The notes under the pieces are model-generated. The model did not search any database. It was not told the DNA's origin and was given only the letters and a program-made list of their open reading frames with translations. Positions 35,140 through 47,600 of a stretch of 64,000 bases of DNA are shown in pieces (the first letter of the stretch is position 1; the number at the start of each line of letters is the position of its first letter). The stretch comes from Ophiura sarsii (taxonomy: Eukaryota > Echinodermata > Ophiuroidea > Amphilepidida > Ophiuridae), in assembly GCA_035610835.1 (NCBI GenBank), contig CM069448.1:31777583-31841582 (forward strand), written 5' to 3'. The position numbers and the translations under genes were made by a program.

Positions 35140-35335
35140 ATTATTGCACTTCCGATGCACGAGACCACCATTTTACGTGACTTCTGAACCACGAGACAAT
35201 TGAGACTAAGTACCTTGCCCAAGGATACAAACATGTTGGCCGAAGTGGGGGCTCGAACTCACAACCTTTGCATCGTGAGACCGGCGTCTTATCCACTGGC
35301 ACTAGACCACACACGCTACGCTCCCAATACGAATT
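35140..35335 (-). mobile_element. tRNA-derived SINE upstream of NUP210
   Basis: On the minus strand TGGTCTAGTGCCAGTGGATA (A-box region) is followed by GTTCGAGCC (B box), then a tail with CCTTGGGCAAGGTACTTA, a string often seen in metazoan SINE bodies. It ends about 200 bp before the NUP210 start codon, pointing away from the gene. Confidence 0.8.
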
Positions 35336-35532
35336 GGCAAATTTAGGCAAATCGTGTCCAGCGTTGTCTGATCAGTCTCAGACCAGTCTGGGAATCAGCA
35401 TAGCTCCCTCTATACTGCTGAGGTAATGCTGGTACCCTCTAACCCTAGTATCCTGGCGCACCAAATAAAACTCGTGTGAAGCCTATGATGCAGGGAACCA
35501 GCATGTCGCAACTGACGGTGCTGCAATCAAAT

Positions 35533-35699
35533 ATGGCGGCACGTTTCAATCGGATGTTGCCTATTCTGGCAGTTTTATTTCTCCAACTTTTTTATACTGG
35601 ATCTTCACATAAACTGAATGTTCCACGAATAATGTTACCGTACTACGCTGCTACAGCAATAAACTTCACACTTGAAGCTAGCGATGGCTGTTATAGATG
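35533..35699 (+). CDS. NUP210: NUP210 exon 1
   Basis: 167 nt: signal peptide and GCYRW motif; ends phase 2 at the donor TG|GTATGA. Confidence 0.93.
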
Positions 35700-38600
35700 G
35701 TATGAAAAGTCATGATGACAAACAAACAAACAACAAACAATGCGTGTCTGAGTGGGACCCTGTGTGTCAGCGCCGTTATATTAATATAAGCTAACTTCAT
35801 TGTCATTGTTATTGTGTGTAGTCTATTATCATTATGTTACAGGGAGCTACGTTAGGAAAAACAAAATTGAACATTGAATGATGAAAGACACATGCGTTTA
35901 ACTTTAAATGTTTAGGCCTAATCTCAAAATAATTTTATTTTCACACATTTAATTGTTTTGGTTTTTCCTGCCGAATTCGGCACCTGGGACTTGGCATCGT
36001 TATCAATGGGACTGGCTATTAGCACAGATAGCAGTACGATACTGCGAATTATTACAGTTTGTCTACTATTCGCAGTACGGTTCATAGCCAATCACAAATC
36101 AGTTGCCTGGAAAATACCTGGATGTCGTTTGGTCGTGACTCGTGGTGCTGAAGTATCGAGGAGCCAAAATTGATTCTTATGACTTTAAGAGCATGAAGAG
36201 GGGGTCTTAAATAGTAGTTTAGAACTTTACCCCCTCTCAACTTCTAACTAAAGACCACGCTAAAGACCCTGGCTTTTGGCGCCAAAATCGATTCTAACAT
36301 TGACATACTATAACTTATAAGTCGGAAGAGGTAGGTTAGAAGACCTAACCTGGCTTTTGGCGCCAAAATCGATTCTATATAATGACATTTAAGAGGGGGT
36401 CTTTTTCAGTAGTTTATTATACCCCCTCTCAAACTACTAACCTATATACCCTGGCTTTTTGGTGCTAAATCGATTTTAATGGCATTTAAGAGGATAGTAG
36501 TTTACCCCCTCTCAATTACGTCACTTTTTTGGTGCCAAAATCGATTTTAATGACATTGATACTCAAAATAGACTTTTCCCTCATTTCATTATAAAAATAT
36601 ATACTTATTATGTATATCACATTTATAGTTTAAAAGTTACAATGCTTGATAAATTTGGCGCCAACAACGGTTGACACTTCCCTTAAAAGGGGACATAAAA
36701 ACATTAAAAAGTCATTTTAAACTGTAACACTGTCGTACTGCGAATAAGCTGGCCAAACCTTATCCGCAGTATCGTACTGTGAATAAGCTGGCAAACCCTT
36801 CTTATCTGCAGTATCGTACTGTGAATAGACCCTTCCTTATCAAATTGTAATATACATGTAGCCTCAAATAGGCCTAATAAATGCATAGTTTTGGTGATCA
36901 AAATGGCGTTAAATTACTTTCAAAGCAATAAATCATGAAAATGGAACATTTCTCCTAATCACAATTTGTTTTATGACATTAAAATTAATTGAAATTGCCG
37001 CCTGCACTGGCTGACTGGCCCTGGTGATTGTCGCGGGGTTTTTACGCTCGGCTGCACGTGAACAGTAGGTTGGCTTTTACTATTTATTAGTTTTGTTTTT
37101 TTTATCGTTTATTGTTTATTTCTATCATAATTTTCACATTTCACATAATTTCATCATGTTTACATTGCATTTTCATTCATAATTTTCACATTTTATGTAT
37201 AGCACATTTTCATATACAAGTACATTTTCATATGCTTTTCAGCATGTTTACATTTCATATCATGTATAGCATATTTTCATATACTAGTACATTTTCATAT
37301 GCTTTTCAGCATGTTTACACAATTACATAACACATAACACATTTTCATGTGCTTTTCATGTTAACATTGAATATCATTACAATTTCTTTTCAGCATTTTT
37401 ATATTTTTATATGCTTTTCGGCATGTTTACACATTTGTATATGCTTTTCAGCATGTTTACATTGCATGTCATGTTTAACACATTTTTATATGCTTTTCAG
37501 CATGTTTACACATTTTCATGCTTTTCAGCACTTTTACACAATTTCATTTCAATAACACATTTTCATGTGCTTTTCGTGTTTACATTGGATATCATTAGGT
37601 AACGGCATGTTTACATAATTTTCAACATTACATTATATACATTATGTATCCAGTTATTTGTATATAAACTCATATTTGATTTTATTATAAGTTTTACATC
37701 ATGTTTATAATATTTAATTTTGAACCCCATTCATACAAATATCTTTGGTATGCCGGTATACATAGACAAACAAACAATAAACAATTACATTTTTAACATC
37801 GTTTTATAAATCTCTGATTTGCAGCTCAAACAATAATAAGCTGATTAGATGTGGGTGGTTCCCGTAACGGAACTTGCTGATAACTAATTTACCAACACTT
37901 ATTATTTTATTTATAGAATTGTTTATGTCTTCATCTTCTTTATTATAACCAAATAATACATCTGTAACTGATACTTTAATTAAACTATTGTGTCGTTGCG
38001 ATACAATATTGTTGACTTCAGTCCATACACTTTTTATTTTCTTACAATAATAAAAGAAATGTTCAATATAATCTATTTCATTACACACGTCACATATAGT
38101 ATCATGCTCTTTACCTATTTATTAGTATTACGCAAGTACCCCCGTCGATTGGGAACCGTATCATAGATTCCCTACTCGGCTCATAATCCTCCGTGTCAGC
38201 ATCCCAGGTCGTTGGATTTCTTTGTTCCTGAACGAAAATTTGACCTGTCTTTTGCTCGGAGGCAATATAGCAAACTCTAAACTCCTTGACTATGCGTTTC
38301 TCTTGTTAAAGTGTCGGGGGGGGGGGGCAATGGTTAGTTAGTTTTCTTGAGGAAAGATTATTTGTTTGATATTCAATATTTTATTTTCGGAGAAATATAT
38401 GTGACAGAATGAGAATGTGTCTTCAACCCTAATTGTGTTCACTGTGTCTAATGTTATGTAGTGCCGCCAATGGCATGATTGTGGGATTTACCCCAGCCAT
38501 GATGTTGCGACTTGCAAAAGGCAAGTTTTCTTCTCAAGTAATTTTCTAGGCCATGGAACATGCGCAATGAATGCAAAAAGGGAAAGTTACTTTCTGACGA

Positions 38601-41600
38601 TTGTATCATCATATGATCATCTGTGATCGTTTATGGCAGGTATACTATTGTACTTTTAATTATCATTGATTATATTCAGAAAAATGACTGAATTGCCGAA
38701 ATAAATGTTACACAAGAGCTGAATTCCTAAACCTAGTAGACCGGCACTGTTTGGGCCTTAGTAGTAATGCTATTTTCATATCAAACACTTCGTTGGTGGT
38801 TGAATTTGTAGGGTTATTTGCGAAAGGTTGTTCATAATTTCAGCGCAGATTTTATCTTAATGTGCAACTTTTTGGTTTGACATACCCACAAATGTTATAT
38901 ATTTCAGTGAATTTAGTCTACCGTAAAAGGCAGAACCTTTGTGCTCTCGTGTGACGGCCTAGGCTATACTACCGTCTACCGAACTAAAAATATAAGCCTT
39001 ATTTGATTAATAAAAAAATTGCTCCTAGTAGACTAAAAGTAGCTCCCGGTTTTCAACAAATCCCCATGATCTTGGCGCTACTTTGATAAAAATAGCTCCC
39101 GGTAAAAAGCCTGTTATCTTGAGCCTTTATTGTGACGCTATGATCAACAATTATTTGTTTTGATTATGATAAGTTCATTTGGAATTTTGCTTTGTGATGT
39201 TCGTGGATCAAAATGTAAGTTTTTTCGATTTTTATTTTGAGAACCTACTTACATGGATGAGATAAGAAAATAAATAAATTGTTAATAATTTCGTCCCAGG
39301 GTTCACCCTTTAGCGGGCAAAATGTCTGTGGTGATAACAAAATCACAAATGTTTTATCTATAATTTCTTTGTGATTAAGGCGTTCATCCAGACCTGAGGT
39401 AGCGTCTGTACAGCCCATGGATAGTGCAGCTGGTTGTTCCCACCGTGCTCAGGTTACAGGTTTATCTACGCATCCATCACAGGTCACCAGTGTAGTATTT
39501 GCAGAAGAGGAGGGTGAGTATTACATTTTTTCCCTTCCTCAAAGCATACATTAAAATGCCAATTGGGAATTTTAGACATCAATGATCAACCCATACATGG
39601 AGAACATAGGTCTGAATATTCATAGAAGAAGTTTGTAAAGCTTAAATTGTGGGGTGTAATCCCCGCGTCGAGACATCATGATAAAACATGCATCCCTGAA
39701 AAATGATGTGGAAAAGGCTGTGTATGTGCGTAAATTTGTCACAAGTACGCACGGCTATAAGTATGCACGGTTATGTGAGATGTTAACAAAATATTTTGGC
39801 TTCACTGCATGCAGCAAATATGCGGGGAGTTGCCTATCTAGCGCCAAACGATATCTATGGCTGAAAACATAAACAGTGCCCTCTAGCAGGCTCCGATAAA
39901 TTTAAAAAACTTGCCCGATTGGGCAAGGCTAGGTCAACTTTTTTTCACCTTTCCCGAAGCCCGAGAAAATGACGTCATGCTAGTAATTCAATACCGCAGG
40001 TTTTGACTCAAAATTTCCCGAGATCTTGCGAAATCGTCACTCATCGGTAAAGGCGCGGTTCAAAACATGCATTAAGCCTATGATCACCAAAATTGCGGTC
40101 TCTGATAGCGAGGTTCTTTTTTTATGAATGAAAAGACACGAGTGGCATTGTTATATTTATTAAATAATAATGGAAGGTAATTAAAGAGGGAATATGGGTA
40201 GGCCTAGTGTTTCATTATATTTACAAAGGTAAAAACTCACTACAAACTTAGGATATTATTGCCAAATTGGTGACTTTATTATGATTTCTTGTGGGCATTT
40301 TGTATTGCCCGATCGGGCAGCATGTCCTGTGGTTCAGGTAGCCCGAAAACAAATCTGATTGCCCTGGGCTATCGGACAGGCGTATCTACAACCCTGGTGA
40401 TGTAATAATTGATTTCAAGTTATGCATGTATTTGTACCATCAGGTAGTGGTCAAATATAATTTGTTGTGACGTATTAATTGATTTCAACCTATGCATGCA
40501 TGTACTTGTACCTTCAGGTAGTGGTCAAATAATTCGCTGTGATGTAATAATTGATATCATCGAGATCATAGACATCATTACTACAACCAGAGTACTTTAT
40601 CTCGGGGATTCCCCAGAGGAGTTTGAACTGCGGGCATTAGATGATGAAGGTAAGTAGATATCTTGCAACAACATTTCTATAACTATAGCAGGGATGTGAT
40701 TTCTCTGGAATTTTGGCCTAAAAGAAATTCTGGAAATTGTGTTTCGTTTTTGTGACGTTTCTTTGTTTTCTTTACAAAATAGGTAATAGATTGCATTTTA
40801 AGCATGATATAACTTCTGGTATGTGAATTTTGCTACCAGAAAAGTGATTCTTGGCATCGTTATCAAAATTCAAAATTAAATAGTAATGCGGGCCCCTGGA
40901 ACCCCGGCCATGAGGTCTGGATCGTCAGGATTTTGTCTTGAAACCTCAATCACACCCCTGCTATATAGCCATATATCAGAATTCTTTTTGCCATAACATC
41001 ATGATCATGAGACGTAAGCATGATGTTCAATGCGCACTGCATCCCCATGGGATTCATTTGCGTTATATTTTGGCGGCATTCATGCACACGTTTTAAAACG
41101 GTCCAAGGCATTGTGATTCGAACTACAGTATATGAGGGTCGTCTAAACCCCCAAATTACCATCATTTTTTGCTTATGAATGTTGTTGGTAAATCTCCCTT
41201 TCAAGCAATATGTATCCCTGACATTTTCATGACGCCTTTGCAACAAAAGTGCCCGTTCTTTCTATCTACAACCCATGCCATGTCTCTATTACATGTCATA
41301 TTCGTTTGACCAGGTGTGTGCATTTAATCTAAGCATGGATGTAAACATACCAAACATTGATGTCTGTCAATATCAAGCCTCCAATGATGGGCAATACACT
41401 TGAAAGGATGTTGCACCATTGCACACGTTCATAAACTGACTGACCAGGATTTTGTTGCATTTGAAATCACTCAACATGCCGCCCCAACTTTGAAAAATGC
41501 TTGCTTACTTGCTTAACTTGGGTGGTGTCCTCAATTTACGATGGCTCTCCACACCTTTTGTTCCTTTGTTGATGTCTTCATTGCTGTCTTGAAAAATGCA

Positions 41601-44600
41601 CTTTAATAGAAAAAAAGGAACAAAATGCACTGTAGATTTTTCAAAAATGGTTAACCAGACAATACCAAAAGAATCAAGACAAGAATACTTTTACATTGTC
41701 TATTTTGTCTTCACATTTATTTACAGGTAATACTTTCAGTACTTTGGAGGGTCTTGAATTTGAATGGACCTTGATATCAGACAATGATGGGGATATGGTA
41801 GTTGATGCAAAGACAATCCTCAGGTAAGAACAGGATGAAACTGGCCATTTGCGTGAACTTTTTGTGTTCATTTCAACTGGGTTTTTTTGGGGTGAAATTT
41901 GTGATTTTATGTTCCTCTAATAGACGTTAATCCATAACTTTAACCACCAAGGTAGGTTTTTATGGAATAATGGGGGTATGATGGGTAAAAGGCCACTCTA
42001 TTCATGATCCTTACTGCCACCTAAACCCCCCATTGTTCAGAAATAGAGGATCTGTGGCATTTTTTTGCTAATGGTGAACATCTACCATTACTCTGTTGTT
42101 TAAAAAGTGGTAACTACATGTAGAGGTCACAAAATACTTGTTACTTCAAACAGGTTATTAACCCAAACCCCTTAGTACTTCTAAGCCTATCTCCAAGCGC
42201 ATATGTGACCCGTCACATCAAAATGGACATGTTGGGCGCCCAAGTAAATTTTGAGTTATTGGTATGACTTGAAAGAGCAAATGCTAAGCTTCAAAATTAT
42301 ACCATGTTGAAGTTAATCAGACTTTGTAATCACAAGATATGATTTTAAGAAGCATATTTGTTTCTATTATTTTCTTTATATTTCATCAAATATATTGGCC
42401 TCTATCTCAAAACTGTGTTTGCCGACAAAATGTCCTTTTTGACGCGACTGGTCACATATGTGGACGGTTTTTGATGACGTAATCAACCGAGCCCATATAG
42501 TGAGAGCAGTATACTGCGCAAATGATTAGCTGATGGTCGCGGCTTAGTGGGTGGGATGACGTGCAGAGGGTCCCCGGATCAATTCCCTGGGATTTTATTG
42601 GAGTTTTATCTTCCAAAATTGTGGTCCCGGTTAAAAACCCAGTTATGGGATTATGGTTATGTTATCCAAACCATAACCCTAACCCCGCTGAGTACTAAAA
42701 ATTATTACCCCGCTGAGTACTAAAAATGATTACTTCTAAGCCTATCTCCAAGCGCATATGTGGACGGTTTTTGATGACATAATCAACCGAGCACATATAG
42801 TGAGCACGGTATACTGCGCGAACGAGTAGCTGAGGGCCGTGAGTGGGTCGACGTGCAGAAGGTCCCCAAATCGATTCCAGGTCGGTTCCTGGCGATTTAA
42901 TTGCCGTTTTCTCGGTTAAAAACCCGGATAGGTTTATGGTGTCGAAAAAGGTTCATGTTCTGAGATCACCTATAGATAGTTCAATCAGTTCAAAATTGGC
43001 ACAAAATATGATGATTTTATCTCTCTGCACACAAATATAATCCAAGCGTACGCACACAATTTTGGCCAAACACATACATCACACATTTGATAAACAGCGC
43101 GTTTGTTGCATTCATGTGTGCCAACATCCTCCTGTATTCATTTGCTGCTGTAAGGGGATCGCCAATTTGGAGTTTATCAAACTCTACTATGTCATTTTTA
43201 AATTTCTTTCTAAATCAACAGGATAGTGACATTTGATGACATGCCCTATACTTCAAGACAATACATTACCTCATTTGAAAGTAGTGGTAAACAAGGAGAT
43301 AGGATCCTTGTAGAAGGTATTCGAGCAGGATCAGCCAAGGTGTCTGCAAGAATTGTATCACCAGGATTTAAGGTAATAATATATAAATATAGGCTAGAGA
43401 TAGAATGATCGTATTTTTTAACCCACTGTATGGCAGCCATTTTTTATTTGGGCCCTCATAGATTCTGCCCGGACTTTTGCAAGGGACTTGTCGGCTAAAT
43501 TTGTTAAATCACCTTGCTAGAAGACAAATCCACTGAGAAATGAACCTTTGTTCTTATGGTGACTGGATCACTTGAGATGACCCTACTGGTCAGCAGATTG
43601 CAGGTAGACAGCATGCTCTGTATACTGAACAGGCACTGACTGATGCTTTGGTTAAAAAGTGAAGGAACATTCTTCAGGGGTCACTAGAGGTCAATGCAGT
43701 ATACATTGTATAAGACAAAACATTAAGACATGCTCTGATATCATCCAGACTTATTTCAACATATCAAGGGCTCAGAACACATGTCCTTATTCATTTTGAC
43801 CATTTTGAGAAAAAGACTATTGAAGATTTTTAAACACATTGGGGAGATGGAGATGGGGCCTTGTGATTCTGGCTATAACTTGAAGGGGTTATGTTATGGA
43901 GATAAGGCTGTGTGTTACTGGAAAGAGAATTTCTTCCTGAACATTTTGATACCAAAATCCATTTTTGAAAAAATGGAGATGATGCCTTGTGTTTCTGAGC
44001 CTTCGATATTTTCTTCGATAACACAAGGATAAAGGTCAATCATCACTTCCGGGTCAAACATCAGGAAGGGGTCACTATCAGATCAGTTAATAAAATGTAA
44101 TCAAGACGTTTCTGTTACCTATTGCTATGAGGTCAAAGATCAACAGGGCTCAACAAAGATCGTGTTCTGTGACCACAGCTCTGTCTAGTTTTCTTTTCTT
44201 CAATTGCTTGTTTTCCCCCTAACCTGTTTGTGCGCCAGTTAGGAGACATAGGTGTTTGAACATATATACTGTAAACGTGGACATTTTCGCGCTACATTAA
44301 TTGTCGCGCTCCAAGCATCTACAGCAAAAATCAAAACACACAACCTTTTTTTATTTGTGTATATAAAAGTCTATGTAATGAACTTTCAAATCGTGAATTT
44401 AAAAACAAGCGAAATGGCTGAAAGTTGGCAAACTATTAATCCCGCAAAAAATTACCACTTTTACAGTAGTATAAAACTAATGATTATAGGATTCATAATT
44501 GCTTGCTCTTAAATCTTATTTAGCACTGTACTATCTGTGTATTTTTATTCAGGATGTAAAACCAAGCATTATCCGTCTGATAGTGATTGATCACTTAATG

Positions 44601-47600
44601 CTGAACCCATCCATGGACATCTATATATTGGTACATGCTCAGGTCAAATATCAGGTTGAAAAGATGAGGCAAGGAAAGATTACAGGTAAGTAAACCCAAT
44701 AAATAGGTTAAATTACAGTCTCTGTACTTTTGCAAATAGGGATTATACTGACATAGCAGTTTCAGTCAGTTTCAGTTTTATTTACCAATAATACATACAC
44801 AATAAATAATTTTAAGTAAATACATTGGTGGGCTGACCAAAATCAGAGCAGAGCTTGCAAATATATTTGGCCACCCTTAATAAATCATTTAAACGTAATA
44901 AATTTGAATACATGTTGTCAGAGGCATGGTCATTTCTGTATACTGATGATGTACACATTACGAAATACAAATATTATTATAATATTACTACATACGGTGA
45001 GTTATAACATTAATAGTGGATAATCAAAAACAAACAAAAAAGACAAACAAAAAGTGACAATGAAATATGAAATGAATGAATTGAATTGAATTCGCTGGCG
45101 ATGTGACTGTATGGCAATTTGGTACCACGCGCGATAATGATGCTACAAGGTCGAATGGGTTCTGGACTGAAGTGTACTAAAGATTTGTACTAATCGTATT
45201 ATACACATACACACATCGCCAGGGAAATGGCTGCACAAAATTTATAATTAAATATGGTGGTTGAAACATCATTCATAATATGATAAAAGATAACCCTTGT
45301 ATGTTTTTTTAAAACAATTTACGGATTTACATTTCTGAATGTCAGCATCAATGCCATTCCACTCCAGAGGCCCTTGTCTTCTAATGGTGTATCTAGCGAG
45401 ATCGGTATTGAAATGATGAGGTATATAAAAGTTTGAAGATCTGGTTCCATAGGAGTGGATGGCAGTTGATTTCTTGAACAGGGAGCATATTGTTTGTAAA
45501 TTTATACATAAATATAGCCTTTTGAAGTCGATGAACATCGTAAATCGTGAGGGTCTTTAAGTTAGCAAACAGAGGGGCAGAATGTGCTAAATAATGTGAG
45601 TTTGAACAAAGACGAATGATTTTCTTTTGTTTAACATGAATTGAATTACAATTATTGGAATCAGCCCAAACAATATTACAATACTGGATATGGCTTAAAG
45701 GCAAGTGAGTTTTAAACTTTCTTTTCAGAAGTAGAGTTATGTCCTCTTTTGATATTTTTCCATATACCCCACGGTTGGTTGATTTAAATCAAATGATTTT
45801 TGATAGTAAATTAACTGGTAATTTTAAGTGAATTTCTTTCTTAAACTGACTTTACTTTGAAATGCTCCAAATTTTACTTTAAATTTAAAAAAAAGTTTAA
45901 AAACCTTACAAAAACTCTATGTGAAAATATTCAGTCAATCGCATTTACCGTTTTGTCATCAGTGAACCTTTTACTGCGGTAGTCAATTTGCATGCTTGTC
46001 CGCAAGTCACTCACAGTGACACTGCATACATTCCATTTTCAAATTTGCCTATTGTTAGCAATGGTACGAGGGTAGCCGCAACAGAACACACAGGCGAAAC
46101 CCTAACAGAATCCCAAAGAGACACAAGAGAGAAGTGATCAAATGTAAAAGTAGCATAGGTGTGAGATCACTAGCCCAACTGTAATGGTGGGGGAACAATA
46201 ACAATTACAAAAGACACCAAAAGGAAAGGAAAATATGGAATAGAAAAAGAAAAACATACTATGTTTCGTACTATGTTTATGTTGCCTTTTTAAAGTAGAT
46301 GACATGGTTTTGAAAACGAGATAGCTTTTTTCCATACTACTTAACACGAAATGTTTGTGTGTTTTTTGTCTTACAGTTGTGCCTATGCCTTCAAGTCAGT
46401 ACCGTCTTGTGGTACAAAGCACAGCTACTGCTACATTGAATGAGGAGACATCTATGGTTACTGGGGTTAAACTTGGTAGCACAGAGGTTAAACTTACAGA
46501 CAGGAGTATCCTTTAATTTGGTACTATTAGGCGACATAACTATTAGGTATGAGTTATCCCGTGTTTTTTCTCTTACGTGACACGGGTCATTCTATACGTG
46601 CGTGTCACGGGTACCCGTATCCCGTAAGTCTCACTCTCCGTGAATTCCCAAACCCAACCCACAGTAGAGCCCAAGCCCCGTAATAACCGGCATAGTGCAT
46701 ACCACCACGCAGCGTTCGATTTAACCAATGTAGCATCACGAAATTCGACACACTTTTGAACACTAATGCACAAATATGTAGCAAAAAGAGCTACGCAAAA
46801 AGATTCCCTACTTGATCTCTGATCACGTACCATCAAAGCCAAATCTAAAGATTGAGTGTCATCTTCAAATAACTAAAACAAAGTATGGTAAATCCTTAAA
46901 TATCGGCGGTTCATATTCACTTTCGTCCAGAGTTAAAAATCCCATTGCTTTACACGTAGTTGCGCAGAATTTTTTCTGTCGGTTTAAAATGTGTACAAAA
47001 TGGCGGCTTTCTGCGCAATTCGGAGAATTTATCAATTATAATCATGACGTCACTTTTAAATTAATGCTAGTCTTGTTCTCATGCCGCTGAGTGTTACGAA
47101 AAGGAGCAATAAAAATGATTGGGAATAAGACTAGCTGTAATAATGGCGCTTTAGTATCACTCGCGAGCGATCGAAGTGCCTGGTAAACTCCATATTATTA
47201 TATTAATTAGCAGTAATAAGGGACGGAATCATTGTTTTTTATTTGAACTTTCATGCACATAGTCTAAATAAATGGCTAATAATCCATTAGTTTCCTTGTA
47301 TTTCCTTGTGTTTTATTACGAAAATGTGTTAGTTCAAATTGTAAAATCTAGTTCGTGTTTTCGTATACAGTGTTTTGCTTACGGGCCACGGGTCATACGT
47401 GCGTGACACGGTCGAACCGTGTCCCGCTCGCATGCCTAATAACTATGTTATTGAATGTTGAATTGTTGCGATATTGGCCGTACTTGTGACATGTCAATAT
47501 ACCCACATTCGCGTGCGGATTATGTCAGTATAACCTAAATATAATCAATAATTGGATTTTCAATGTGACATTTTGTCCAATAATTGCTATAGTTTTTAGC

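Noticed and set aside
35200..35330. Possible functional tRNA gene
   Set aside because: Same reason: pol III boxes continue into a SINE body with no closed cloverleaf.
39678..39872. 64-codon frame in NUP210 intron 2
   Set aside because: No recognisable domain, no splice logic with the gene and no matching copy in the window.
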